From: Prevotella sp. UBA2742
GTDB lineage: Bacteria; Bacteroidota; Bacteroidia; Bacteroidales; Bacteroidaceae
Reading direction: 5' to 3'
Length of the DNA stretch: 64,000 nt
Assembly: GCA_002353485.1 (NCBI GenBank)
Contig: DEJS01000001.1
Location: 67,911 to 131,910 of the forward strand
Part shown: positions 1 through 8,783 of the stretch, piece after piece
How the letters are laid out: each line of letters starts with the position of its first letter
Numbering within the stretch: position 1 is the stretch's first letter
Translations under genes and position numbers: made by a program
Notes under the pieces: model-generated
Databases searched by the model: none
The model's input: the letters and a program-made list of their open reading frames with translations, nothing else
What the model was told of the DNA's origin: nothing

Positions 1-21
1 TTTCTTAAAATGCTTGTTCAT
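1..21 (-). CDS. possible start of a minus-strand gene running off the left edge
   Basis: Only seven codons are inside the window (MNKHFKK), read leftward from an ATG at 21-19. A basic, Lys-rich start like this is common in exported Bacteroidota proteins such as SusC-type receptors, but nothing beyond these residues can be seen. A good TATCTTTG -7 box on the same strand at 241-234 would give it a leader of about 200 nt, which supports a real gene start here. Function unknown. Confidence 0.3.
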
Positions 22-378
22 TACGGTTCTTTTATTTTTAGTTCAACTTTACATCATTCATAACTTCACATCCGTCACCCTTCCAACTCCTTTTTTCCCT
101 TTTTTCAAAAAGTGGGGGAGCGACTCCCGTCGGCCCCCAACCTCTTTTTTACATACCAAAACTACTAACTCTTAGTAACTATTAAGCCTATTTAGACTAA
201 GCGATTTGAAAAAGTATTGCGTGTTTTCGACTGCAAAGATATGCAATTAATATGTATCCGGCTTTCTTTCTCGTAACGCGGACTTTATTTGTTGTAACAT
301 TACGCAACAATAGTACGGCACGCAACGATAAATGTTACATTCCGTAAAATAGACCAATAAAAGAAAGTCAGCGTGTGT
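22..378. other. AT-rich intergenic region between a left-edge gene and the sensor kinase stop codon
   Basis: No credible coding frame is seen. The stretch holds one minus-strand -7 box (234-241) and otherwise AT-rich sequence with short poly-T runs. It lies downstream of the minus-strand kinase pair and upstream of the possible gene leaving the window at the left edge. I see no strong hairpin terminator in it. Confidence 0.5.
234..241 (-). promoter_or_regulatory. Bacteroidota -7 box TATCTTTG
   Basis: Read on the minus strand the bases are TATCTTTG, matching the TAnnTTTG consensus of the Bacteroidota primary sigma factor. It points toward the possible gene start at 21, leaving a long leader of about 200 nt. 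Confidence 0.45.
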
Positions 379-2289
379 TTATCTCGGTAGTTCTATAACG
401 AAGCGGCACCCCTCGTGGTAGTCGCGGTCCAGCCTCATCTCGCCTCCCAGGTTGTGTACGTGGCGCATGGTCAGCGGCAGGCCCAGTCCCAGACCCTCGC
501 TCAGGTAGTTCACCTTCGTGAACGGCGTATACATCAGTGACTGGTAGTCCGTGGGTATGCCCCTTCCCGTGTCCTCCACGACGATGCGTATGCCGCTCTC
601 CGTTCCCGACATCCTCACAGCCAGGTTCTTGCCGTCCGAGTACTTGGCGGCATTATACAACAGCTCGCGTACGCTGCGCATCAGGTACAGCCGGTTGGTG
701 CTGATGGCGTAGTCCTCGTCCAGCGTCGTGTCGAAGCGGATGGGTATCTCGGGGAAGTGCTCGTTCGTAAAGTCGATGCATTCGCGTATCGTCTCGTTAC
801 AGCGCACCGGAGTCTCGTCCTTCTTCATCTTCTCCTCGTCGCTGATGCCCGTCACCGAGCTGTCATACAGCATCAGCACCATGCGGTTCAGGTGCTTGGC
901 GTTGTGGTCCATCGTGCCCGTAATGCTCTTCATCTCCTCCTCCGATATCATCGACATGCCGTCGCGCAGCACCTGTGCAAAGCCCTGAATGATGTTCAGT
1001 GGTGTCCTCACCTGGTGCGTCATGTTCTGTATGAAGGCCGTCTTCTGGGCGTCCGACTCCTTGGCCAGCAGCGTGGCCTGTAGCAGCTCCTCGTTGCTCT
1101 GCCTCGTGTCCGCGTTCGCCTGCTCTATGGCAGTAAGGTGCTCATCCAGCGACTGCTGCATGCTGGCGAAGCTGTTCTGCAGCTTGCCCACGGCGTCGCG
1201 TCGCCGGCTGCGTTCTATTCGCTGGTCGTAGCGTCCTTTGGCTATCTGCTCCGACTGTCTCAGCAGCAGTTCCAGCGGTCGTATCGAGCTGTTCACGATT
1301 CTCCTGCACAGCAGTCCCATGGCCAGCAGTCCTATCAGTGCCAGCGCTATCGTCACCAGCATCAGCTTCTGGTAGCTGTGTATCACGTATTCCATGGGCC
1401 ATACCAGCGCCAGGCTCCAGCGCGTGTTGGGCACCGGCTGATAGCACACCAGGCAACTCTTTCCGTCCACGTCAATAATCATGTTCCCTTCGTGCCCCTT
1501 CGTCATCTCCTCGCCCAGTGCCTTCAGTCCCTCCTGGGCCTTGTACAGTTCGTCTCCAAAGATGGTGTGCTGCAGCAGCAGCGTCGAGTCCGGGTGCACA
1601 AAGAAGTTCCCCTGCTTACCCACCAGCATGCAGTAGGCTCCGGGGTAGGGCGACTCCGTCTTCAGAGCCTCGTTCAGCGTGCTCAGGGCAATGTCCGTCG
1701 ACATCACGCCCACCAGCGTGCTGTCCTCGCGGAACAGCGGCTTGCAGTACGAGGCGATGACGGCCTTTGTGTACAGCGTCCCCGCGTTATAGTCGTTGAA
1801 GGGCTCCACCCAGCAGGCGCGCCTCATCATCTTGGGCACCCTGTACCAGCTCTTCTCCTCGTAGTCGTATTCCTTCTCCCGCACCGTCTCTACCGAGTCG
1901 CCCGCTACAATGCTATAGGCCGAGTAATGCCCCTCGTATCCGGGGAACACGCCGGGCTCCATCGTAATCGAGCATCCGTTCACGTTGCGGTTCATCATCA
2001 CCACCCTGCGCGAGTAGTCCAGCAGCGTCTCCGGCCGCAGGTCCTTCATCACCAGCCACTCGTTGGCGTTCGTCGCCGTCTCTATCGTCTGCAGGTATGT
2101 CCTCAGCCGCTGCATGGTGTTGTCCAGTTCGCTTGTGGCACGCTGCCGGGCCTCCTTGCCTATAAGGTGTCTCGACTGCAGGAAGAGCAGGCTCAGCGCT
2201 ACGACGAAGATAGGTAGTGCCCTGAGCAGGAAGCCCAGGCTAAGCCTCGTCGACATCGACTTTCTGATATATCTTATCGGGTTCGTCAT
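379..2289 (-). CDS. membrane sensor histidine kinase, Cache-HAMP-HisKA-HATPase
   Basis: A 636-residue sensor kinase. Hydrophobic segments near residues 18-40 and 308-330 bracket a roughly 270-residue periplasmic region resembling a double Cache ligand-binding domain. A HAMP linker (about 330-385) and a short coiled coil follow. The H box reads NMTHQVRTPLN with the phosphoacceptor at His425. The ATPase domain has the G1 motif EDTGRGIP and a GLGLGLPL G2 motif near the C terminus. It should sense an extracytoplasmic ligand and phosphorylate a response regulator, but none is encoded nearby. It starts 16 nt after the stop of the upstream, related but degenerate sensor and is almost certainly cotranscribed and possibly heterodimeric with it. 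The ligand is unknown. Confidence 0.9.
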   Translation of the reverse strand: MTNPIRYIRKSMSTRLSLGFLLRALPIFVVALSLLFLQSRHLIGKEARQRATSELDNTMQRLRTYLQTIETATNANEWLVMKDLRPETLLDYSRRVVMMNRNVNGCSITMEPGVFPGYEGHYSAYSIVAGDSVETVREKEYDYEEKSWYRVPKMMRRACWVEPFNDYNAGTLYTKAVIASYCKPLFREDSTLVGVMSTDIALSTLNEALKTESPYPGAYCMLVGKQGNFFVHPDSTLLLQHTIFGDELYKAQEGLKALGEEMTKGHEGNMIIDVDGKSCLVCYQPVPNTRWSLALVWPMEYVIHSYQKLMLVTIALALIGLLAMGLLCRRIVNSSIRPLELLLRQSEQIAKGRYDQRIERSRRRDAVGKLQNSFASMQQSLDEHLTAIEQANADTRQSNEELLQATLLAKESDAQKTAFIQNMTHQVRTPLNIIQGFAQVLRDGMSMISEEEMKSITGTMDHNAKHLNRMVLMLYDSSVTGISDEEKMKKDETPVRCNETIRECIDFTNEHFPEIPIRFDTTLDEDYAISTNRLYLMRSVRELLYNAAKYSDGKNLAVRMSGTESGIRIVVEDTGRGIPTDYQSLMYTPFTKVNYLSEGLGLGLPLTMRHVHNLGGEMRLDRDYHEGCRFVIELPR

Positions 2290-2305
2290 CTCTTCCTGCC
2301 TCCTT

Positions 2306-3808
2306 TTATTTGCTTTCCTCGGCCTCCTCGTCCTTCAGCATGTCCTTCAGCAGCTCGGTGATGGCCGTGCCCTGCTGCTGTATCTCCTCTGTTATGCTAC
2401 GGGTCTCTTCCTCGCTCATCTCGCGCCAGTGTCCGCGCAGCCGGCTCACATCCTTCTCTATAATCCCCGACGGCTCCATCATCTGGTTCGTCATGTTATG
2501 CAGGAACGTCGTCTTCATGTGGTCCGCGGCCTGCGCCTTCTTATAGGCAGCCTTCAGCTCCTTACGCTGTCCGAGCAGCGAGGCGCGCAGCCGTTCCAGC
2601 TCGCCGATATGCCGGGCCAGCGACTGCTGCATCATCTGGAAGTGGTCCTGCAGCCGTCCCACCTCGTCCTCCTGCTGGCTGTCGGGCACCAGGTCATAGT
2701 AGTGTCCCTGGCTGATGTGCTCCGCCGTCCGTGTCAGCGTGCGCAGCGGCAGCAGCTGCCTGTGGGCAAACCTTTGACACACCACCACCAGCAGCAACAG
2801 CCCCACCAGGCCGATGCCCGCCATGTAGTAGGCCAGCTGCTTGCACTTTCCTAAGATGTCGTTCTCCGGGTATATGATGGCAGCGCTCCAGTTCGTCTCC
2901 TCCATGGCGCGCCCCGGCACCGCCTTCCGCTTGAAGGGCTTGTAGAACACGTAGTTGTCGGCACCGTTCTCCCTGAACATCTTGTGCCCCTTCTCGCCCG
3001 CCACCATGGCCTTGGCGGCCGCCATGATGTCCTCGTTCGGTGTCTCCTTATAGTGGGCAAACACCGTCTGGTGCAACAGCTTCGTACTGTCAGGGTGCAC
3101 AATATACGAGCCGTCCTTGCCCAGCAGCGTCGCATAGCTGTTGGCCGACGGCTTGGCGTCCAGCACTATCCTTGTCAGCCGTTCCAGCAGCACGTCCAGC
3201 GCCATCACGCCCACCGGCTTGCCCTCCTTGCTGTAGATGGGCAGACAGAACGACAGCAGTGCATGCCCCTCGGTATCGTCGTTCTTCAGCGGTCCCACCC
3301 ACGTGGTGCGGCCCGTCTCCATCGGCACCTTATACCATGCCTGTTCCGTGTACGGACGGTTGGCAAAGCGCTTGGCATGCACCAGCGGGGCCGTCGGGTC
3401 TTCCTTGTCACCCTTCATGGCCCGGTGCACGTAGCACATAAACAGCCTCTCACGTTCATTATAATAGTAGGGCATCATCGCTATGGTACACCCCGTGATA
3501 TTGGGGTTGCACCTTACCATTTCCTCACAGTACCTGCTCAGCTCCTCCCTGTCGTGCAGCACGCCCAGCATGTTCCAGTACACATTGCCCGACGACTGCT
3601 CCACGCTCAGCAGTATGTTGTCCACCTGCTGCACCATGCCCTCCAGCGTGTTCTCCGCCTTCTCCATGGCTTCCTCCTTGATGATTTGCTGCGAGAAGTA
3701 CAGTACCAATACCAGCGTGACGGCCAGCAGCACGGCCGACGACAGCGCCACTATCAGACTCAGTCGGACCGATAGCGTACGGGCAAGGTAATGGTACAAG
3801 CGTTTCAT
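2306..3808 (-). CDS. degenerate Cache-HAMP sensor lacking kinase function
   Basis: A 500-residue relative of the following kinase: N-terminal membrane segment (about 14-36), Cache-like periplasmic domain, second membrane segment (about 333-355), HAMP and a dimerisation helix. Where the H box should be it reads HNMTNQMMEP, so the phosphoacceptor is Asn441 and the following RTPLN is also lost. The protein ends about 60 residues later with no ATPase domain. The reading frame is otherwise intact and the residues fit a folded protein, so this looks like a maintained pseudokinase rather than a fresh truncation. It is the first gene of a two-gene operon with its own -7 box at 3856-3849. I infer that it senses a signal and controls the intact kinase encoded downstream. 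Confidence 0.85.
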   Translation of the reverse strand: MKRLYHYLARTLSVRLSLIVALSSAVLLAVTLVLVLYFSQQIIKEEAMEKAENTLEGMVQQVDNILLSVEQSSGNVYWNMLGVLHDREELSRYCEEMVRCNPNITGCTIAMMPYYYNERERLFMCYVHRAMKGDKEDPTAPLVHAKRFANRPYTEQAWYKVPMETGRTTWVGPLKNDDTEGHALLSFCLPIYSKEGKPVGVMALDVLLERLTRIVLDAKPSANSYATLLGKDGSYIVHPDSTKLLHQTVFAHYKETPNEDIMAAAKAMVAGEKGHKMFRENGADNYVFYKPFKRKAVPGRAMEETNWSAAIIYPENDILGKCKQLAYYMAGIGLVGLLLLVVVCQRFAHRQLLPLRTLTRTAEHISQGHYYDLVPDSQQEDEVGRLQDHFQMMQQSLARHIGELERLRASLLGQRKELKAAYKKAQAADHMKTTFLHNMTNQMMEPSGIIEKDVSRLRGHWREMSEEETRSITEEIQQQGTAITELLKDMLKDEEAEESK

Positions 3809-3848
3809 AGTTTTAAGTTTTATGGCTCCCTATTGCTTCATACGTCCG

Positions 3849-3856
3849 CAAAGTTA
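3849..3856 (-). promoter_or_regulatory. -7 box TAACTTTG for the sensor pair
   Basis: Minus-strand TAACTTTG matches TAnnTTTG and lies about 40 nt upstream of the ATG at 3808. It is the only good promoter element ahead of the two-gene sensor operon. Confidence 0.6.
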
Positions 3857-4019
3857 AACATTTATCTCCAAAACAAAGCATGTTTCCGTGCTTTTTTTCT
3901 CTTTCGTCATAATGTTTCCAACAGAACACCCCTTTAACCCCTTTCCCGCCGCACAGTTCATTGATACTTCTTCAAAACTCTCTGCTACATGCCGCAAAGT
4001 CCGTTTCCCGCTTTTTCCC

Positions 4020-4027
4020 TACCTTTG
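4020..4027 (+). promoter_or_regulatory. -7 box TACCTTTG for the CE6-CE1 gene
   Basis: TACCTTTG lies 44 nt before the chosen ATG at 4072. It also settles the start: an in-frame ATG at 3961 lies upstream of this box and would not be on the transcript. Confidence 0.65.
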
Positions 4028-4071
4028 CAACCGGAAACAACGTTATTATCAACAACCAAACCAATACAGCA

Positions 4072-6003
4072 ATGAAACGAATCTCATTCTCCATCCTTCT
4101 GCTGACCGTCCTGCTACAGGGCGCCCAGGCAGCAGTAGACGAAAACTTCTACATCTTCCTCTGTTTCGGACAGTCCAACATGGAAGGTGCCGCCCGTCCC
4201 GAGGCCGAGGACATCAAGAGTCCCGGCCCCCGCTTTCTCCTCATGCCCGCCGTCGACGACCCCCAGCGTGGGCGTAAGATGGGCCAGTGGTGCGAGGCGT
4301 CGGCACCCCTCTGCCGTCCCAATACCGGACTGACCCCCGCCGACTGGTTCGGCCGTTCCATGATAGAGACGCTGCCCCCTCACATCCGCGTCGGAGTCAT
4401 CCATGTCGCCATCGGCGGCATCCGTATCGAGGGTTTCATGCCCGACCGCATTGCCGAGTACGTCAAGACGGCCCCGGGTTGGATGAAAGGCATGCTCGAG
4501 GCCTACGGCAACAACCCCTACGAGCGTCTCGTCACCCTGGCGCGCAAGGCCCAGCAGGACGGTGTCATCAAGGGCGTCCTGATGCACCAGGGCGAGTCGA
4601 ACACCGGCGACCCGGAGTGGGCCGATAAGGTTCAGCAGGTCTACGACCGTCTGCTCGGCGACCTTCAGCTCAAGCCCGAGGAGGTGCCCCTGCTGGCCGG
4701 CGAGGTGGTACAGGCCGGCGGCGAAGGCCAGTGCATCGCCATGAACCGCCAGATCGACGAGCTGCCCAAGACCCTCCACACCGCCCAGGTCGTCTCCTCC
4801 ACCGGCTGCACCAACCTGCCCGACAAGCTGCACTTCGATGCCGCCGGCTACCGCGAGCTCGGCCGCCGCTATGGCGAGAAGATGCTCAGCCTGCTGGGCT
4901 ACCAGGTGCGCTCGCCCTTCACCGTGCCTGCCGATGCCCGCACGGCCGAGACCACCATTCCCGGCAACGACTTCCCTAAGGTCGACAGCGAGCGCCGTGC
5001 CTACTTCCGTGTCAACGCCCCTGACGCCCACCGCGTCCAGGTAGACATCTGCGGCAAGAAGTACGACATGCGCCGCGACGAGCACGGCGTCTGGTGCGCC
5101 GTCACCGACCCCCTCCAGGTGGGCTTCCACTACTACTTCCTCAACATCGGCGGCATGAACGCCGTCGACCCCGCCACCGAGACCTTCTTCGGATGCAACC
5201 GCCAGGCCGGCGGCATCGAGATAGCCGAGGGTCCCGAGGGCGACTACTACCGTCCCCATCCCGACGTGCCCCAGGGACAGGTGCGCTCGCTCTACTACTA
5301 TGCCCAGTCCACCCGCGAGTGGCGTCATGCCATGGTCTATACCCCTGCCTGCTACGAGCAGGGCAAGCACCGCTACCCCGTGCTCTACCTTCAGCACGGC
5401 ATGGGCGAAGACGAGACCGGCTGGTCGCGCCAGGGCCGTATGCAGCACATCATGGATAACCTCATAGCCCAGCGCAAGGCCGTGCCCATGATTGTCGTCA
5501 TGGAGAGCGGCGACGTCAAGGCACCGCCCCGTCCCGGCGACCACCGCCAGGGCTTCAGCACCTACGGAGCATCCTTCTACCAGGTCATGCACCACGACCT
5601 CATACCGACCATAGACCGTAAGTTCCGCACCCTGAAAGACCGCGACCATCGCGCCATGGCCGGTCTTTCATGGGGCGGGCACCAGACCTTCGACATGGTC
5701 CTGCGCCACCCCGAGCTCTTCTCCTACATGGGAACGTTCAGCGGCGCCATCTTCGGACTCGACGTCAAGACCGCCTACGACGGCATCTTCACCCGTCCCG
5801 ACGACTTCAACCGCCAGATACACTACCTCTTCATGTCGTGCGGCTCCGAGGAGCTGCCCCGCTTCCAGACCGACAAGACGGCCGAGACCCTGCGCCAGGC
5901 CGGCATCCGCGTCGACCTGCAAATCTCCGAGGGCACCGACCACGAGTGGCTTACCTGGCGCCGCGGCCTCAGCCAGTTCGTGCCCCACCTCTTCCGCAAG
6001 TAG
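4072..6003 (+). CDS. bifunctional xylan esterase, CE6 acetylxylan esterase plus CE1 esterase
   Basis: A 643-residue secreted enzyme; the first 20 residues are a signal peptide ending near AQA. Residues about 24-275 are a SASA/CE6 SGNH-type esterase with the nucleophile motif FGQSNMEG, a second block MHQGESN and a catalytic Asp-His motif DKLHFDAAGY. An E-set, CBM48-like sandwich domain follows (about 285-380). Residues about 390-643 form a CE1 esterase-D-like hydrolase with the nucleophile elbow GLSWGG and the late His in EGTDHEW. Family knowledge assigns CE6 to removing acetyl groups from xylan and CE1 to acetyl or feruloyl esters. Dual CE esterases of this kind are known from rumen Prevotella. 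A strong hairpin terminator directly follows the stop codon. The exact ester specificity of the CE1 half is not readable from sequence. Confidence 0.9.
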   Translation: MKRISFSILLLTVLLQGAQAAVDENFYIFLCFGQSNMEGAARPEAEDIKSPGPRFLLMPAVDDPQRGRKMGQWCEASAPLCRPNTGLTPADWFGRSMIETLPPHIRVGVIHVAIGGIRIEGFMPDRIAEYVKTAPGWMKGMLEAYGNNPYERLVTLARKAQQDGVIKGVLMHQGESNTGDPEWADKVQQVYDRLLGDLQLKPEEVPLLAGEVVQAGGEGQCIAMNRQIDELPKTLHTAQVVSSTGCTNLPDKLHFDAAGYRELGRRYGEKMLSLLGYQVRSPFTVPADARTAETTIPGNDFPKVDSERRAYFRVNAPDAHRVQVDICGKKYDMRRDEHGVWCAVTDPLQVGFHYYFLNIGGMNAVDPATETFFGCNRQAGGIEIAEGPEGDYYRPHPDVPQGQVRSLYYYAQSTREWRHAMVYTPACYEQGKHRYPVLYLQHGMGEDETGWSRQGRMQHIMDNLIAQRKAVPMIVVMESGDVKAPPRPGDHRQGFSTYGASFYQVMHHDLIPTIDRKFRTLKDRDHRAMAGLSWGGHQTFDMVLRHPELFSYMGTFSGAIFGLDVKTAYDGIFTRPDDFNRQIHYLFMSCGSEELPRFQTDKTAETLRQAGIRVDLQISEGTDHEWLTWRRGLSQFVPHLFRK

Positions 6004-6047
6004 CCCCTGCGGCTCCCGGCCGCTTCGTCCCGACATGTTACATAAGC

Positions 6048-6091
6048 AAAAGTCTGTGAAACATGGCGCAACGCCCGTTTCACAGACTTTT
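6048..6091 (+). terminator. intrinsic terminator after the CE6-CE1 gene
   Basis: Two perfectly complementary 15-base arms (6048-6062 and 6077-6091) enclose a short inner GGCG/CGCC stem, and the 3' arm ends in a T run. The hairpin abuts the -7 box of the next gene at 6094, so it may also act on that promoter. Confidence 0.75.
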
Positions 6092-6093
6092 CG

Positions 6094-6101
6094 TACCTTT
6101 G
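6094..6101 (+). promoter_or_regulatory. -7 box TACCTTTG for the GH3 gene
   Basis: TACCTTTG lies 36 nt before the ATG at 6138 and only two bases after the terminator hairpin. The -33 region therefore falls inside the hairpin's 3' arm. This shows that the GH3 gene has its own promoter rather than depending on read-through. Confidence 0.65.
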
Positions 6102-6137
6102 CAGCCACGATATACTATCCTAACACGAAGAGACATA

Positions 6138-8735
6138 ATGAAACACCAACTATTATCAACGTTCCTGGCGTGCTGTGCCGGCCTCAGTGTGTCGGCACAG
6201 CAACTGCCTTACCAGAACCCCTCCCTTTCGGCCCGCGAACGGGCCGAAGACCTGTGCAAACGACTCACCCTCGAGGAGAAGGCCCAGCTCATGCTCGACG
6301 AGAGCCCGGCCATCCCCCGCCTGGGCATCAAGAAGTTCTACTGGTGGAGCGAGGCCCTGCACGGTGCGGCCAACATGGGCAACGTCACCGTCTTCCCCGA
6401 GCCCGTGGCCATGGCCGCCTCGTGGAACCCCCAGCTGCTCTACAAAGTCTTCGACGCTACGTCCACCGAATTCCGCGCCCAGTACCACGAGCGCATGCAG
6501 CGAGGCAGCGGCGAGGATGAGAAGTTCCATTCCCTTTCCGTCTGGACCCCCAACGTCAACATCTTCCGTGACCCCCGCTGGGGGCGCGGCCAGGAGACGT
6601 ACGGCGAAGACCCCTACCTGACCTCCGTCATGGGTCTGCAGGTGGTACGTGGCCTCCAGGGTCCAGAGAGCGCCAAGTACCGTAAGCTGTGGGCATGTGC
6701 CAAGCATTATGCTGTACACTCGGGCCCGGAGTACACCCGCCACACGGCGAATGTCACCGACGTCTCGCCCCGCGACCTGTGGGAGACCTATATGCCCGCC
6801 TTCAAGACCCTCGTCCAGGAAGGTCATGTGCGCGAAGTGATGTGCGCCTACCAGCGTCTGGACGACGACCCGTGCTGCGGCTCACAGCGTCTCCTGCAGA
6901 CCATCCTGCGCGACGAGTGGGGCTTCCGCTACCTCGTGGTCAGCGACTGTGGCGCCGTCTCCGACTTCTATACCTCCCATAAGTCGTCCTCGTCGCCCGT
7001 CACAGCCTCCGCCAAGGCCGTGCTGGCCGGTACCGACGTCGAGTGCGGCTACGGCTACGCCTACAAGAGCATTCCCGAGGCCGTGCGCCGCGGACTGCTC
7101 ACCGAGAAGGAGGTCGACAAGCACGTCGTCCGTCTGCTCGAAGGCCGCTTCGACCTGGGCGAGATGGACGACCCCTCGCTTGTGGAGTGGGCCCAGATAC
7201 CCTACAGCGTGATGTCGTCCAAGGAGCATGCCCAGATAGCCCTCGACATGGCGCGCCAGACCCTCGTGCTGCTGCAGAACCGCGGCGGCGTGCTGCCCCT
7301 GAAGAAAGGCGGTCAGAAGATAGCCGTCATAGGTCCCAACGCCGACGACCGTCCGCTCATGTGGGGCAACTACAACGGCGTGCCCAACCATACCGTCACC
7401 ATCCTGGACGGCATCAAGGCCAAGCAGCAGCGCCTCGTCTACCTGCCCGGCTGCGACCTCACCAACGACAAGGTCATGGACTGCCTCCTGGCCACACAGT
7501 GTGCGCAGGACGGCCACAAGGGCCTGAAGGGCACCTTCTGGAACAACGTCGAGGGCCAGGGCAAGGCCGTCACCACGCAGTACTACACCACGCCGGTGGC
7601 CGTCACCACGGCCGGCATGCACAACTTTGCGCCCGGCGTCAGCATCGACGACTTCTCGGCCCGCTACGAGACCACCTTTACCCCGCAGGAGTCGGGCGAG
7701 TACGTCGTCAACGTCGAGGGCTGCGGCCACTTCGAGGTCTACGTCAACGGCGAGCGCCAGCAGCGCGTCCACATCTGGCGCACCACGCCCACCCGCACCG
7801 CCATCCAGGCCGAGAAGGGCAAGAGCTATAAGATAGAAGTGCGCTTCCAGACCGTCAAGACGTGGGGTGCCAACCTCAAAATCAACGTGGCCCGCGAGCT
7901 GCCCATCGACTACCAGCAGACCATCCGCCAGCTGGACGGCATCCAGACCGTCGTCTTCTGCGGCGGCATCTCGGCCGCCCTCGAGGGCGAGGAGATGCCC
8001 GTCGACATCGAAGGCTTCCGCGGCGGCGACCGCACCAGCATCGAGCTGCCCCGCGTACAGCGCGACTTCCTGCGCGCCCTCAAGGCCGCCGGCAAGACCG
8101 TCGTCTTCCTCTGCTGCTCAGGCTCGGCCATCGCCCTGGAGCCCGAGGTACAGTCGTGCGACGCCATCCTGCAGGTGTGGTATCCCGGTCAGGAGGGAGG
8201 CACCGCCGTGGCCGACGTACTCTTCGGCGACGTCAACCCCTCCGGCAAGCTGCCCGTCACCTTCTACCGCCGCACCGACCAGCTGCCGCCCTACGACGAC
8301 TACTCCATGAAGGGGCGCACCTACCGCTACTTCAACGACGCCCTCTTCCCCTTCGGCTTCGGACTCTCCTACACCACCTTCCAGGTGGGCACCGCCGTCC
8401 GCAGCTTCGAGGGTGACCAGATGCTCTTCACCATCCCCGTCACCAATACCGGTACGAAGGACGGCACGGAGACCCTCCAGGTCTACGTGCGCAAGGTGGG
8501 CGACCCCAATGCACCGCTGAAGACGCTGCGTGCCTTCCAGCGCGTCACCCTCAAGGCCGGCGAGACCCGTCAGGTCACACTGGCCCTCAGTCCCGAGTCG
8601 TTCACCTTCTACGACGACGAGACCAACACCATGCGCGTCACCCGCGGCCGCTACGAGGTGCTCTACGGCACCAGCTCGGCCGACCGCGACCTGCAGCGGT
8701 TCGAACTCACACTGTTAGAACCAGCCGAAAAATAA
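6138..8735 (+). CDS. GH3 beta-xylosidase/beta-glucosidase with PA14 insert
   Basis: An 865-residue secreted glycosidase with a signal peptide ending SVSAQ. The N-terminal GH3 barrel (about 30-330) has the landmarks NVNIFRDPRWGRGQETYGED and KHYAVHSGPE and the nucleophile Asp in VVSDCGAVSD. The second alpha/beta domain starts near residue 370. It is interrupted at about 460-590 by a PA14 domain (motif ARYETTFTP). A fibronectin type III-like domain ends the protein (about 750-865). GH3 enzymes with a PA14 insert remove terminal xylose or glucose from oligosaccharides; next to a CE6-CE1 esterase and a GH10 xylanase, exo-beta-xylosidase is the likeliest job. The start follows the promoter box and precedes a proper signal peptide. 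Confidence 0.92.
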   Translation: MKHQLLSTFLACCAGLSVSAQQLPYQNPSLSARERAEDLCKRLTLEEKAQLMLDESPAIPRLGIKKFYWWSEALHGAANMGNVTVFPEPVAMAASWNPQLLYKVFDATSTEFRAQYHERMQRGSGEDEKFHSLSVWTPNVNIFRDPRWGRGQETYGEDPYLTSVMGLQVVRGLQGPESAKYRKLWACAKHYAVHSGPEYTRHTANVTDVSPRDLWETYMPAFKTLVQEGHVREVMCAYQRLDDDPCCGSQRLLQTILRDEWGFRYLVVSDCGAVSDFYTSHKSSSSPVTASAKAVLAGTDVECGYGYAYKSIPEAVRRGLLTEKEVDKHVVRLLEGRFDLGEMDDPSLVEWAQIPYSVMSSKEHAQIALDMARQTLVLLQNRGGVLPLKKGGQKIAVIGPNADDRPLMWGNYNGVPNHTVTILDGIKAKQQRLVYLPGCDLTNDKVMDCLLATQCAQDGHKGLKGTFWNNVEGQGKAVTTQYYTTPVAVTTAGMHNFAPGVSIDDFSARYETTFTPQESGEYVVNVEGCGHFEVYVNGERQQRVHIWRTTPTRTAIQAEKGKSYKIEVRFQTVKTWGANLKINVARELPIDYQQTIRQLDGIQTVVFCGGISAALEGEEMPVDIEGFRGGDRTSIELPRVQRDFLRALKAAGKTVVFLCCSGSAIALEPEVQSCDAILQVWYPGQEGGTAVADVLFGDVNPSGKLPVTFYRRTDQLPPYDDYSMKGRTYRYFNDALFPFGFGLSYTTFQVGTAVRSFEGDQMLFTIPVTNTGTKDGTETLQVYVRKVGDPNAPLKTLRAFQRVTLKAGETRQVTLALSPESFTFYDDETNTMRVTRGRYEVLYGTSSADRDLQRFELTLLEPAEK

Positions 8736-8783
8736 TAGGTAACAACCAACCCGCTTTTAAATTATCTTTAAACAAAATTCCGT

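Noticed and set aside
3961..4071. Longer N terminus for the CE6-CE1 protein starting at 3961
   Set aside because: The upstream codons precede and span the -7 box and would hide the signal peptide that starts at 4072.
4114..5649. A 511-codon minus-strand open frame across the CE6-CE1 gene
   Set aside because: Gly/Val/Ala-rich antisense shadow of a high-GC gene; the plus-strand esterase has all active-site motifs.
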